Shown piece after piece: positions 8,212 to 17,121 of a stretch of 51,229 bases of DNA. This DNA comes from Clostridiales bacterium (GTDB lineage Bacteria; Bacillota; Clostridia; Peptostreptococcales; Anaerovoracaceae). The stretch covers positions 1 through 51,229 of the forward strand of contig JALFNS010000021.1 of NCBI GenBank assembly GCA_022773945.1. The letters run 5' to 3'. The position numbers and the translations under genes are program-made. Under the pieces are notes generated by a model. That model was not told where the DNA came from. It ran no database searches and saw only the letters and a program-made list of their open reading frames with translations. Position 1 is the stretch's first letter. Every line of letters begins with the position of its first letter.

Positions 8212-8252
8212 CCTATTGCAATCCTCCCTCATATGTTATATAAATGACTAAA

Positions 8253-8268
8253 GCATTAATTTTAATGC
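8253..8268. repeat. 16-bp palindrome GCATTAATTTTAATGC before the subtilase
   Basis: A perfect 7-bp inverted repeat around TT lies 34 bases before the subtilase start. No U-tract follows. It may be an operator, but -35/-10 elements here are ambiguous (TATTAT and TATACG at 8271-8279). Confidence 0.4.
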
Positions 8269-8301
8269 ATTATTATACGGCATTGTATTGGGAGGTTTAT
8301 T

Positions 8302-11300
8302 ATGAAAGGACTAAAAGGTATTGGTAAGAGGCTCCTCGTGGCGGCTGTATCTCTGAGTCTTATTGTGACTTCAGGGGTGCCGGCTTTCGCGACGAGCGAA
8401 GGAGAGCCGGTTGAGGAACAGACTCCGGCAGTGGTTCAGGATGAGCCCGCACAGGTTACGGATAAAGGCGCCGGCGGCGATGCGGCTTTCGCGACGGAAG
8501 CATCGGAACCGGTGGCGGAGGCTGTCAATCCGGTGGACATGAGCGAGCTGGATATCGACAAGAAGGAGGACACACCGGCCTACAAGCCTAACGAGGCCGT
8601 CGTGCTTCTGGATGAGAGCATGAGCCGGAAGGAAGTTTCCTCCGAGATGAAGGCCACGGCTCAGAGTATCTCCGTTGAGGAGACCGGACAGGTATACGGC
8701 GAGGACATGACCATCGCTCTCGTGGAGTCATCCATGAGCACGAAGTCTCTTGTTGACAAGCTTAACAAGCAGGACAACGTCATTATCGCCGAGCCGAACT
8801 ACATATACAAGGCGACGGCCGCCACCTCTGACCCTTATGCGGACAGCCAGTGGGGTTACGACGCCTGTTCCGTTGACGTGCAGAGAGACAAGGGCAGCAC
8901 GGGAGCCGAGAAGGTTGTCGCTGTTGTTGACACGGGTGTGGACTACACCAACGAGGATCTGCAGAACGTCATGTGGACCAATAAATATTACCCGTCTCTC
9001 AAAGGCACCCACGGTTATGACTTCGTCAACGTTGACGGATCGCCGCTGGACGATTCGGGACACGGTTCCCACTGCGCCGGTATAATAGCGGCTGAGAGAG
9101 ACAACAGCACCGGTGTCAAGGGAATATCCGATGCCAGGATTATGGCAATCAAGGTTCTCGATGGTGACGGCTACGGAGAGCTTCAGGGAATTCTCAATGG
9201 CTACAACTACATTCTCAAAGCCCAGAGCCTGGGTGTCAACATCGTTGCTGTCAACAACTCCTGGGGAGGAGAGGGCGACAGTAAGATTCTCACAGAGATG
9301 ATCGACCTCATAGGTGAAGGCGGCGCGCTGTCCGTGTGTGCTGCAGGCAATGAGGGTATGGACAACGATGAGTTCGAATCCTATCCGGCCAACTGTGACA
9401 GCGAGTATGTCATATCCGTGGCATCAACGGGAAGTGACGGTGAGCTTTCATCCTTCTCCAACTACGGGGATGAAAGCGTCGATATAGCGGCGCCGGGTGC
9501 CAACATAGTATCCACGGTGTCTTATGATAATTTCTTCGCTGCCATATACGATGAGCAGGCGAGAAACAAACTGACCGACTATTACTACGATTGCGAAGGC
9601 GGCATGGATTCAGATGTGCAGGTTAATGCACTGGATTCCTCTGCAGAGGAAAAGGCCTCGGGCTATACGGTTACCGAGTCCGAAGGCATGAACGGTGCAG
9701 GTAAGGCAACCACACTTACCTTCAACTGTCGCGCCGGAGATCTGAATATTATCAGAATCCCGTACACAAGCGGAAGCGACAATCCTAAGCATCTCTCATC
9801 CCTGGTAAACATCGGTGGGCCGGCTTACGAGAGCGGCTTGTATTTCGTTACAGATATAAGCCGGGACGAGAGCTTCGCTGACATATACAATGACATCGAG
9901 TATTACGCCAACAAGAGCAACGCTGTGGCGGAATATCTCTATCAGGCGGACGAAACCTGGTGGAACATCGATTACGCCGAGGACGAAGCCACAGGCGAAG
10001 ACAGATACTTCTGCATAGGAGTTTATGCGGCTGCCGGCGGTAATTTCACAGTTACCATGGACGATCTGGCCGTGAGCCGTGACGTGCCTTCATCCGAATT
10101 CGGCAGGTACGATGTCTACAGCGGAACATCCATGGCAACACCATTCGTGACGGGAGCCTGTGCTCTTCAGTCCGACGAAGCAGGCAAGGACCCGACGGAT
10201 ATCAGAGCATCGCTTCTCTCCCATTCCGATTCGAGCAAAATCCTGGAAGTCAGAACCAGAGGCTCTCTGGACTTCGCGAAGGAACAGTTCTTCCCGAACG
10301 TGAGAACGGCGACCGTCAAAGGCGGCAACATTGTGATTTCAGGATTCGGTCTGGAGAATGCGAAGATCGAAATCGACGGAACTGAGGTTTCTGTCCTCGC
10401 GAGCAGCAACAAGTCTGCCACAGTGAAGAACAACAACCTGACGAACAAGGTTGTTACAATAACAGCGACCAATGACTACGGCAAAGCTGAGAGGGAGATT
10501 TATCTCGTCAAGGGCAAGAAGCAGTTCAGGAAGCTGGAAACCTCCAGAGATGAGTACGACGATTACGAGGACGAAGGCACCGCCGCTATGGCGACGAATT
10601 ACGTGACCGACGGCAGATACGTATACATGCACGACTCCGATACGGTTTACAGAATCAGTGCCTCCGAGCTGAAGAGCGGCAGCGACTGGGAAGACCTGGG
10701 CATGCTTGATAAGAGTAATTTCGGCAATCCGAAGGCTTCCAACAAGAAGGCTGAGTACGGTATCGTCATCGGCGATTCCATGGCTTACGCCAACGGCAGA
10801 ATCTATTTCATCGCCGGTTACGGCGAGCTTACCTACGCCGATGTTGAAATCGGACGCACCGAAATCGGCGGCGGCTGGTTCATGAGCGACACTGAGTTCC
10901 GCATGGATCTCTATTCGGGCACTTACCGCCTCTTCTCCATGAGCACCTCATCGGGAAGTGTGCGTGCCGAGACCAAGCTGCCTGCATCCGTCAGCAGCAG
11001 GGATTATCAGGCGTTGGCAGCATACAACGGCAAAATCTATGTCCTGGGCGGATACGATTACTCCGGCGGCAAGGAGGCTCTCTCCGCAGCTGTAAGTATC
11101 TACAATCCGTCCACTAAGAAGTGGTCAACCGGTCCGAAGATGCCTTCGGCGGGCGCTGAGGGGCAGGCAATCCAGTGCGGCGACAGGCTCGTATATATGG
11201 CGGCAGCTTCCGGCGGCGAACCGTCCCTCCAGGTTCTGAAGGGCTCATCCTGGAAGTACGCGGCAATCAAACCGGTCTGCGGACCAATGACCATCAAAAA

Positions 11301-11799
11301 AGACACGAAAACCTACAATTACTATGAAGGTCTGCTCTCCAACTACAGGAGCGGAGCCATCGTGACCGGCATACCGACCGGATACGGCGACACCTTCACA
11401 TATAACGTTTACACAGGTAAATTCAGCGATACAGGTTACCAGTACTCCGCTAAAGCCGAGTACAGCGACCTGAACGGACTTACCATCGGATCCACATTCT
11501 ACGTGGTGAACAGCGACGCGGAGGCTTCCGTTATTGCCACATCCTCGCCGCTGCTGAAGGTGACAACAAGCAAGACGGGCAAAGGCAAGGGCAAGGTTAC
11601 TTCCACCCGCTACTACGTGCCGGGAGACAAGGCCACAGTGAAGGCTAAAGCCTCCAAGCGCTCCTACGTCGCCTCAATATCCGTCAACGGTAAAGTGAAA
11701 AAGTACAAGAAAAAGTACCGCAACAGAACCCTGACCGTCAGCAGCGCCATCACCACGGACGCTAAAGTTAAAGTCAGGTTTAAGAAAAAGAGAAGATAG
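8302..11799 (+). CDS. secreted S8 subtilase with Kelch-type and C-terminal basic domains
   Basis: 1165 residues. A Sec signal peptide (residues 1-30, cleavage after AFA) is followed by an acidic linker and a propeptide (about 95-170). The catalytic domain has D210 (VVDTGVD), H254 (DSGHGSHCAG), the oxyanion Asn in CAAGNEG and S610 (SGTSMATPF). About 200 residues are inserted between the Asn and Ser blocks, resembling a pre-peptidase or jelly-roll insert. An IPT/Ig-like stretch follows, then Kelch-type repeats (IYVLGGYDYSG, IYNPSTKKWSTGPKMP). The last 80 residues are very Lys-rich, a possible wall-binding repeat. No LPxTG. Ribosome site GGGAGG. Substrate unknown; role likely extracellular proteolysis or surface processing. 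Confidence 0.9.
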   Translation: MKGLKGIGKRLLVAAVSLSLIVTSGVPAFATSEGEPVEEQTPAVVQDEPAQVTDKGAGGDAAFATEASEPVAEAVNPVDMSELDIDKKEDTPAYKPNEAVVLLDESMSRKEVSSEMKATAQSISVEETGQVYGEDMTIALVESSMSTKSLVDKLNKQDNVIIAEPNYIYKATAATSDPYADSQWGYDACSVDVQRDKGSTGAEKVVAVVDTGVDYTNEDLQNVMWTNKYYPSLKGTHGYDFVNVDGSPLDDSGHGSHCAGIIAAERDNSTGVKGISDARIMAIKVLDGDGYGELQGILNGYNYILKAQSLGVNIVAVNNSWGGEGDSKILTEMIDLIGEGGALSVCAAGNEGMDNDEFESYPANCDSEYVISVASTGSDGELSSFSNYGDESVDIAAPGANIVSTVSYDNFFAAIYDEQARNKLTDYYYDCEGGMDSDVQVNALDSSAEEKASGYTVTESEGMNGAGKATTLTFNCRAGDLNIIRIPYTSGSDNPKHLSSLVNIGGPAYESGLYFVTDISRDESFADIYNDIEYYANKSNAVAEYLYQADETWWNIDYAEDEATGEDRYFCIGVYAAAGGNFTVTMDDLAVSRDVPSSEFGRYDVYSGTSMATPFVTGACALQSDEAGKDPTDIRASLLSHSDSSKILEVRTRGSLDFAKEQFFPNVRTATVKGGNIVISGFGLENAKIEIDGTEVSVLASSNKSATVKNNNLTNKVVTITATNDYGKAEREIYLVKGKKQFRKLETSRDEYDDYEDEGTAAMATNYVTDGRYVYMHDSDTVYRISASELKSGSDWEDLGMLDKSNFGNPKASNKKAEYGIVIGDSMAYANGRIYFIAGYGELTYADVEIGRTEIGGGWFMSDTEFRMDLYSGTYRLFSMSTSSGSVRAETKLPASVSSRDYQALAAYNGKIYVLGGYDYSGGKEALSAAVSIYNPSTKKWSTGPKMPSAGAEGQAIQCGDRLVYMAAASGGEPSLQVLKGSSWKYAAIKPVCGPMTIKKDTKTYNYYEGLLSNYRSGAIVTGIPTGYGDTFTYNVYTGKFSDTGYQYSAKAEYSDLNGLTIGSTFYVVNSDAEASVIATSSPLLKVTTSKTGKGKGKVTSTRYYVPGDKATVKAKASKRSYVASISVNGKVKKYKKKYRNRTLTVSSAITTDAKVKVRFKKKRR

Positions 11800-11850
11800 A
11801 ATCGAATAGGATGAAGAGAGTGGCTGTCGCGTTAACAGGAAATAACAGTT

Positions 11851-11870
11851 AGGGCGCGGCCCTCTTCTTT
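11851..11870 (+). terminator. terminator after the Kelch subtilase
   Basis: AGGGC-GCG-GCCCT hairpin followed by CTTCTTTT, 52 bases after the stop. The stem is only 5 bp and the T-run is broken, so it may be moderate in strength. Confidence 0.55.
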
Positions 11871-12059
11871 TGGCTGACGCTAAATGTAATAGAATCTGCG
11901 ATTTATGCACTCATCCGGTATGTTTAAACGGCAGGAAATCACTTTCGCGGGGTACAGCGCTAAATAATTCTGACAAAATCTCTGATATATGAGTTTTTTT
12001 ATCAGTTTGGCGACTCCGGCAAAGGTAGCATAGAGGCATCAGGAACGCTAAGACAGAGC

Positions 12060-12096
12060 AAAACCCTCAGATATCCATTTAATGGAAATCTGAGGG
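12060..12096 (-). terminator. 33-base near-perfect hairpin, possible minus-strand terminator
   Basis: Arms CCCTCAGAT (12064-12072) and ATCTGAGGG (12088-12096) continue inwards through ATCCATT/AATGGA with one mismatch. On the minus strand the hairpin is followed by TTTTGC, so it could end transcription of the fibronectin-type subtilase about 290 bases upstream. On the plus strand no T-run follows. Confidence 0.45.
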
Positions 12097-12307
12097 GCGG
12101 ATATCGTCTCATGATTATGCATATAGACTTGTACGGGCAAGATTTACTGACAAAAAATTGCTGTCTCAGGGGTTTTTTATCAGAAATTCAGAAAGAATTG
12201 AGTCAGATAACATCGATAGTATTGCGAATGGTCATAGTGATAACTTCATATTGCGGAGATCATTGTATTGGGTACACATGGGGATGTCGTTTTGCTTGCT
12301 TATGTAA

Positions 12308-12376
12308 TCAAGCATTGCTCTTAAACAGTTCGAAGTCCACTCGTGGTTCGAGGCAGGATTCGATAATGGTTTCCAT
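12308..12376 (-). other. 22-codon frame after the minus-strand subtilase, possible gene remnant
   Basis: ATG at 12376 has an AGGGGGA ribosome site overlapping the subtilase stop codon. The frame ends after 22 codons (starts METIIESCLEPRVDFELFK). A shifted frame continues directly with LDYISKQNDIPMCTQYNDLR before its own stop, so this may be the frameshifted remains of a longer gene. Nothing recognisable. Confidence 0.25.
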
Positions 12377-12388
12377 AGATAGTTCCCC

Positions 12389-14359
12389 CTATTTCTGCCT
12401 GCAGGCTTTGACTACCGTGTAGCTTCCGTAGTACTTCTTGCCGTTCTTCTTTCGGTAGGCGCGGATTTTGTAGTAGTAGGTCTTCTTCGACTTAAGCCCG
12501 GTGATGAGGGTGGAGCCTTTGCTCGATTTCGTGATCGTCTTAACGCGCTTGAAGCCCCGGTCCGGGCGTGTGGACCTGTAGATGGCATAGCCTGAAGCAT
12601 TCGTGGCCTTGGTCCAGTAGACCCGGGCCTTTTTTTTGCCTTTGGCCTTGACCTTGATTGTTGTCGTGCCGCAGGTGACGGTGGCTCCGGCGGCTGAGCT
12701 CGTGCTGCCGTCGATTCGCTTGCCGTCCGATGACGTTCCCTTCGGCAGAACCTTGTAATAGTACTTCTTGCCGAATGTCAGGCCTGTGTTGGTCCAGGAT
12801 GTTCCCGTGGTCGTTTTGACAAGGGTGTAGCCTGAGGCGGATTTAGTCGACCTGTATATGTAATACTTGGAGGCACCCACATTGTTCCAGGTGATTTTAA
12901 TGGAGCTTTTGCTCATGCTCACCGCTTTGGCAACGGGTTTGGAGAGCAGAGTTGTCTTCGACGCAGCCGGCTTGCCTGCGGCAGCCGTTACCGCTCCGTA
13001 GGCGTTCACGTTGCCGTATCCGGTGTACTTGTCCCAGCCGGCCGTATAGAGATCCGTGGCGGTGGTGTAAAGAATGTTCTTCACTTCCTCCTGGGTGAGG
13101 TCCGGGTTCACGTAGCGCACCAGGCCTGCCACTGCAGCTGCCGAAGCCACGGAAGAGGATGTGCCCGTACTGTAAGAGTAGCCTCCCGACCGGGCTGCGT
13201 GGCGTATGTTGTGGCCCGGAGCTGAAATGTCCTTTTCGGGACCGTAGTTGGAGCTTGAGTATTTGCACCCGGAGCTGTCGATGTCAGTGTAGCGGGTGGT
13301 GTTGATGACGCTGACGCATGCGTCGAAGTCAGAGGGGTACCATGAGCCGGTACTGTTGCTGTTTCCCGCCGATGCAACGCAGACGACGTCATATTCTTCG
13401 GTAGCTTCGTTTATTGCCTCCTCGAGAGCCACATCGTCTATTGCTTGTCCGTAGCCGTCCTTGTAGCTTGAGTTGTGACCCAGACACATCATGATGACCC
13501 GGGCTCCGTTCTCACATGCGTATCTGATGCCGGCGCATATGTCTGCGGATGTGGCCTTGTGCACGGAGGTGAAGCCGGATTCGTTTCTGAAAACGTTAAT
13601 CGCCATTACCTCCGCGATGTCGTTGTGAAGGCCTGCGGCAACTCCTGCAGTGCCTTTGCCGTTGTTCGAGGTGGATCCTATTATCGAGGCTGTGGAGTGG
13701 CCGTGGGTGATTGATTTATGAGGGTAGGTAAGGTCTGCAGTTTCGGACGAGGATTCGTCTTCTGCCAGAACCGTGACGCAGTGTTCCGTGTCGAAGTTGC
13801 CTCCTTCACTGATGCCGGCCATGTCCTCGTGGTTTATGTTTATCCCGGAATCGATTGTGGCTATTCTGACTCTGGCTGCTGTGTCCGGAATCGTTCCGTC
13901 CTCACGGAAGGCTTCGATTGCCGACCAGGCTTCCGGCACGTCCATGTAGTCCAGGTACCAGCTGTCGGAGCTGCCCGCCCTGCTGTAAGTGTCGTTGCTG
14001 TAGCTGTCCGGGGTGTAGCAGTAGTTCGGCTGGGCGTATTCGACCTCAGGGTTCTCCTGAAGCTGTTCTATCATATCCATGGTGTCTGAGGTGGCGTCCG
14101 TCTCCAGGACAACTGAGTCGCCCGTGAGTTCGGTTACCTCCGGTTCGTCGGCGACATCTTCTATGATGGCTTCCATTTCCCCGCGGCTCGTGTCCTCCGT
14201 GAAGGAGACGATAACCTCTCCGGGTACATACGCAAAGTCCTCAGTGCCGGCGCTGCCGCTGCCGCTGTCTGCCGCTGCTGCCGTGCAGACTGACGGAGAC
14301 ATGAGTGTGATGATAAGTATTGCTGTGATTATGCTGTGAAAAACTCTTCTTCTGTTCAT
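12389..14359 (-). CDS. secreted S8 subtilase with two fibronectin III-like repeats
   Basis: 656 residues. Signal peptide residues 1-29, propeptide about 40-120 (YVPGEVIVSF, VEYAQPNY). The catalytic triad is visible as Asp in ATIDSGININHED, His in THGHSTASIIG and Ser in STGTSSSVASAAA; the oxyanion Asn is in VASAGNSN. The usual GTSMA motif is GTSSS here, keeping the nucleophile. Two Fn3-like repeats (about 475-655) carry the IYRSTKSASGY/IYRSTRPDRGF signature also seen in the SGNH hydrolase at 17106-18362. The Lys-rich tail lacks a sorting motif. CCGGAGG lies before the ATG. The two subtilases differ in architecture, so they are not recent tandem duplicates. Confidence 0.9.
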   Translation of the reverse strand: MNRRRVFHSIITAILIITLMSPSVCTAAAADSGSGSAGTEDFAYVPGEVIVSFTEDTSRGEMEAIIEDVADEPEVTELTGDSVVLETDATSDTMDMIEQLQENPEVEYAQPNYCYTPDSYSNDTYSRAGSSDSWYLDYMDVPEAWSAIEAFREDGTIPDTAARVRIATIDSGININHEDMAGISEGGNFDTEHCVTVLAEDESSSETADLTYPHKSITHGHSTASIIGSTSNNGKGTAGVAAGLHNDIAEVMAINVFRNESGFTSVHKATSADICAGIRYACENGARVIMMCLGHNSSYKDGYGQAIDDVALEEAINEATEEYDVVCVASAGNSNSTGSWYPSDFDACVSVINTTRYTDIDSSGCKYSSSNYGPEKDISAPGHNIRHAARSGGYSYSTGTSSSVASAAAVAGLVRYVNPDLTQEEVKNILYTTATDLYTAGWDKYTGYGNVNAYGAVTAAAGKPAASKTTLLSKPVAKAVSMSKSSIKITWNNVGASKYYIYRSTKSASGYTLVKTTTGTSWTNTGLTFGKKYYYKVLPKGTSSDGKRIDGSTSSAAGATVTCGTTTIKVKAKGKKKARVYWTKATNASGYAIYRSTRPDRGFKRVKTITKSSKGSTLITGLKSKKTYYYKIRAYRKKNGKKYYGSYTVVKACRQK

Positions 14360-14438
14360 GATTACCTCCGGGGTTTATTCTATCACATGCGAGGCGGGGG
14401 ATTGGCTCTATATTTGTTAAGGGAAGGGGAATTAGCGG

Positions 14439-14466
14439 TTGACAGATGTAAGAGAAACGGTATAAT
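14439..14466 (+). promoter_or_regulatory. consensus promoter of the SGNH/MBOAT operon
   Basis: TTGACA (14439-14444), 16-base spacer, TATAAT (14461-14466): both hexamers match consensus exactly. The start codon is 80 bases downstream, so there is a leader of about 72 bases. It contains ACCCACC and CGGTGGG arms (about 14478-14515) followed by ACTTTTA, which could form an attenuating hairpin. Confidence 0.85.
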
Positions 14467-14545
14467 AACGGTGACAGAACCCACCAAGCCTCTGGTTTTC
14501 ATGCGTAACCCGGTGGGACTTTTAATGGTTAGTAAGGGGGCAGGA

Positions 14546-15574
14546 ATGAAAAACCTGATAAAAACCTTAATATTCATATTGATTCTGGCGGTACTGGTAT
14601 TTGCCGTGCAGAGGGAGATGATTCCCTTCCAGTGGCAGGATACCATGCAGTCCGTGACATTCCACGAGAAAACGGAGGAGGATTCAGTGGACGTGCTGGT
14701 CTGCGGCACCAGCTCTGTTATGGTGGGCATTTCGCCTCTGATAATCTACGAGAAGGCGCAGATAACAGCCCACGTGAGGGGAAACTCCAGACAGCCGCCT
14801 CAGGTCATGTATCTGGACGTGAAGGATGCGCTTCGCAGCCAGAACCCTGAAATTGTGGTCTGCTCCGCCTCCATGCTTCTGGAGAACTTCGATGTTGACA
14901 GGGAGGAAGTGCGCGTGCGCCGCGGTATGGACTACATGCCCCTGACCGTCGACAAGCTCCGGGTCGCAAAGGCAATAACCGATGAGAGCAGCTGGCAGAC
15001 TCTGTCCAGCTACATAATGCCCATCGGAAGATATCACAGCAGGTGGACCGAGATAAGAGAAGGTCTTCAGGTGGGCGACAGGAACGAGTACGACTTCAAG
15101 CACGGACAGTATGCGGTGTACAAGGTCAAGGCCCAGGAGGACAACTCCGAAGAGAACATGCAGGACCGCACAGAAGTCAGTGTGACCGAATCCTCAATGA
15201 AATGGTACGAGAAGACGGCTGAGCTTTGCAGAGAAAACGGCATAGAGCTCCTGCTTGTGACGACTCCCGACCAGCGGTGGACAATGGGCAAACATGAAGC
15301 TGTCGCCGCGGCGGCGGAGAAGCTGGGCGCCGGATACCTGGACTACAATGTGGACGGTATAACGGAGAAATGCGGTCTCGACTGGGGAAGGGATTTCTAT
15401 GATGATCACCATTGCAATGCGGGAGGATCTGTCAAGCTGACGAATTATTTCACCGACTACCTGACGGATAATTACGGCCTTGAGGCAAGTGACGTTTCCG
15501 AGGCCACGCAAAAGCAGTTTGAGAAGGATATTGAGCACTTCCATGAGGTGCTGGAAAAGTACGGGTTTGAGTAA
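14546..15574 (+). CDS. membrane-anchored SGNH-like protein (AlgJ/DltD-like), O-acylation partner
   Basis: 342 residues. An N-terminal helix (about 4-21) anchors an extracytoplasmic domain with the nucleophile-like block GTSSVMVGI (about residues 54-62) and a C-terminal DDHHCN block in the place of the catalytic Asp/His. Followed with a one-base overlap by an MBOAT gene, the standard pairing in cell-surface polysaccharide O-acetylation and D-alanylation. Start at 14546 (AAGGGGGCAGGA before it) is chosen over an upstream frame extending to 14336, which would overlap the promoter and the divergent subtilase gene. Confidence 0.75.
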   Translation: MKNLIKTLIFILILAVLVFAVQREMIPFQWQDTMQSVTFHEKTEEDSVDVLVCGTSSVMVGISPLIIYEKAQITAHVRGNSRQPPQVMYLDVKDALRSQNPEIVVCSASMLLENFDVDREEVRVRRGMDYMPLTVDKLRVAKAITDESSWQTLSSYIMPIGRYHSRWTEIREGLQVGDRNEYDFKHGQYAVYKVKAQEDNSEENMQDRTEVSVTESSMKWYEKTAELCRENGIELLLVTTPDQRWTMGKHEAVAAAAEKLGAGYLDYNVDGITEKCGLDWGRDFYDDHHCNAGGSVKLTNYFTDYLTDNYGLEASDVSEATQKQFEKDIEHFHEVLEKYGFE

Positions 15575-17121
15575 TGTCTATAATTTCAATTGAGTTTCTG
15601 ATATTTCTGGGAATAGTCCTGCTTGTGTACTACATAGTGCCGGGCGGGGCACAGTGGGTGGTTCTGCTGCTGAGCAGCTGCTGCTTCTATCTCTTCGCCG
15701 GGATAACGCCGCTGATTTTCGTCCTGGCGACAACTCTGGCTGTGTATGCCGGGGGCAGATGGATGGAAGCCATCAGAGAAAAAGCGGAGAGCCGCAAGGC
15801 TGCGAAGAAGAACATGAAAAAAGTCCTCATAGGGGTCCTTATCGCGGTCTTCGGGACTTTGCTCGTGATCAAGTACCTGAATTTCATCACGGAAGCCGCA
15901 TCGGGGCTGCTGGCTCTGTTCAGGTACGATGGGGACAGGCCGCTGATAAATATAATGCTTCCTATGGGAATTTCATTCTATATGTTCCAGGCTGTGGGAT
16001 ACTGCATCGATATCTATCGCGGCAAGATTGAAGCGGAGAGGAATTTCTTCAGGTTCGCCCTGTTTCTTTCTTTCTTCCCTCAGGCGGTGCAGGGGCCGAT
16101 AAGCAGATACGATGATCTGGGCGCGCAGCTCCGGGAGTCTCACAGCTTCTCGTACAGAAATCTCACCTTCGGAGCGCAGCTGATTATCTGGGGCTTCGTC
16201 AAGAAGCTCATAATCGCGGATCGCATAGCCATACCTGTTGACGCGGTATTCGGATCCTATCAGGATTATGACGGGACGCAGATTCTCATAGCCGTAGTGC
16301 TCTATGCAATTCAGATTTATGCGGATTTCAGCGGAGGTATAGATATCGTGAGAGGTGCCGCCGAATGCATGGGCATAAATCTCACAGAAAACTTCCGCAG
16401 GCCGTATTTCGGCAATACAGTGGCCGAGTACTGGAGAAGGTGGCATATGTCCCTGACTAACTGGATGCGCGACTACGTGTTCTACTCTCTGGCGCTGTCG
16501 AAGCTGTCGAGCAAAATCGGCAAGTGGGGAAGAAAGCACCTCAGGCAGGGTAACCTGGGGAAGCAGCTTCCTTCATATCTGCCGACCTTCGTGACATTCT
16601 TCCTTATTGGAATATGGCACGGTGCCGGATGGGGATTCATAGTGTTCGGACTGTATAACGCCACGATTATAGTTCTCTCCATGGCTATGACCGATGTGTT
16701 CGCGGCGGTTAACAGGGCTCTGCACATCAGGACCGAAAGTCCGGTCTGGAGAGTATGGCAGATTATCAGGACCTTCGCCATCATGGTGATAGGTAAATGT
16801 ATAACCCGGGCGGTGAGCGTCACGGCGGGTTTTGATATGCTGGGAAGGTGTCTGGGAGCGTTTCATCTGAGCGGGCTGATGCCGCGTCTCTGTGAGATGG
16901 GTCTTGATCTGGACAACTGGTTTGTTCTGGGTCTGGCCCTCATACTCTTCTTCTGCGTCAGCCTGATGCAGGAGCGTGGTATAAATGTGCGTGAAAAAAC
17001 AGCATCCCTGCCGCTGCCCGTAAGGTGGGCGATCTATATGGCAGGAATACTGTCTGTAATTATATTCGGTGTTTATGGTGTCGGATACGATGCGGCATCC
17101 TTTATCTACAGGGGATTCTGA
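15574..17121 (+). CDS. MBOAT-family membrane O-acyltransferase (AlgI/DltB type)
   Basis: 515 residues, about ten to twelve membrane spans. Family signatures: FFPQAVQGPISRYDDL, NFRRPYFGNTVAEYWRRWHM and GIWHGAGWGFIVFGLYNA, whose His (about residue 349) is the invariant MBOAT residue. These enzymes pass acyl groups across the membrane to surface glycans, with the SGNH-like partner finishing the transfer outside. No dltA, dltC or alginate genes are near, so acetylation of an unknown exopolysaccharide or wall polymer is the best guess. The 3' end overlaps the convergent SGNH hydrolase gene by 16 bases. Confidence 0.9.
   Translation: MSIISIEFLIFLGIVLLVYYIVPGGAQWVVLLLSSCCFYLFAGITPLIFVLATTLAVYAGGRWMEAIREKAESRKAAKKNMKKVLIGVLIAVFGTLLVIKYLNFITEAASGLLALFRYDGDRPLINIMLPMGISFYMFQAVGYCIDIYRGKIEAERNFFRFALFLSFFPQAVQGPISRYDDLGAQLRESHSFSYRNLTFGAQLIIWGFVKKLIIADRIAIPVDAVFGSYQDYDGTQILIAVVLYAIQIYADFSGGIDIVRGAAECMGINLTENFRRPYFGNTVAEYWRRWHMSLTNWMRDYVFYSLALSKLSSKIGKWGRKHLRQGNLGKQLPSYLPTFVTFFLIGIWHGAGWGFIVFGLYNATIIVLSMAMTDVFAAVNRALHIRTESPVWRVWQIIRTFAIMVIGKCITRAVSVTAGFDMLGRCLGAFHLSGLMPRLCEMGLDLDNWFVLGLALILFFCVSLMQERGINVREKTASLPLPVRWAIYMAGILSVIIFGVYGVGYDAASFIYRGF

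Larger units (their letters stand above)
11874..12388. other. gene-free stretch between the two subtilase genes
   Basis: I find no convincing gene here. A 103-codon open frame on the plus strand (12111-12422) runs into the subtilase on the other strand, has no ribosome site and an unstructured composition. The stretch holds a 33-base near-palindrome (12064-12096) and a short minus-strand frame (12308-12376). The segment about 12009-12060 is rich in purine/GC blocks and resembles structured RNA, but I could not match it to any riboswitch consensus. Confidence 0.5.

Noticed and set aside
11901-11931. About 22 of 27 identical bases between 11904-11930 and 46394-46420 (TATGCACT...TTAAACG)
   Set aside because: A rough chance estimate over all position pairs in 51 kb gives about one such match, so it is not significant without further copies.
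12009-12060. Resemblance of GGCAAAGG and GGAACGC pieces to glycine or c-di-GMP riboswitches
   Set aside because: Only short fragments match; the conserved spacing and paired elements of either class are missing, and no fitting downstream gene exists on the plus strand.
12111-12422. 103-codon plus-strand frame between the subtilase genes
   Set aside because: No ribosome site, unusual composition, and the last codons overlap the well-supported subtilase on the other strand.
14336-14545. Upstream extension of the SGNH-like gene to 14336
   Set aside because: It would place the consensus TTGACA/TATAAT promoter inside the coding region and overlap the divergent subtilase start; the ATG at 14546 has a ribosome site.
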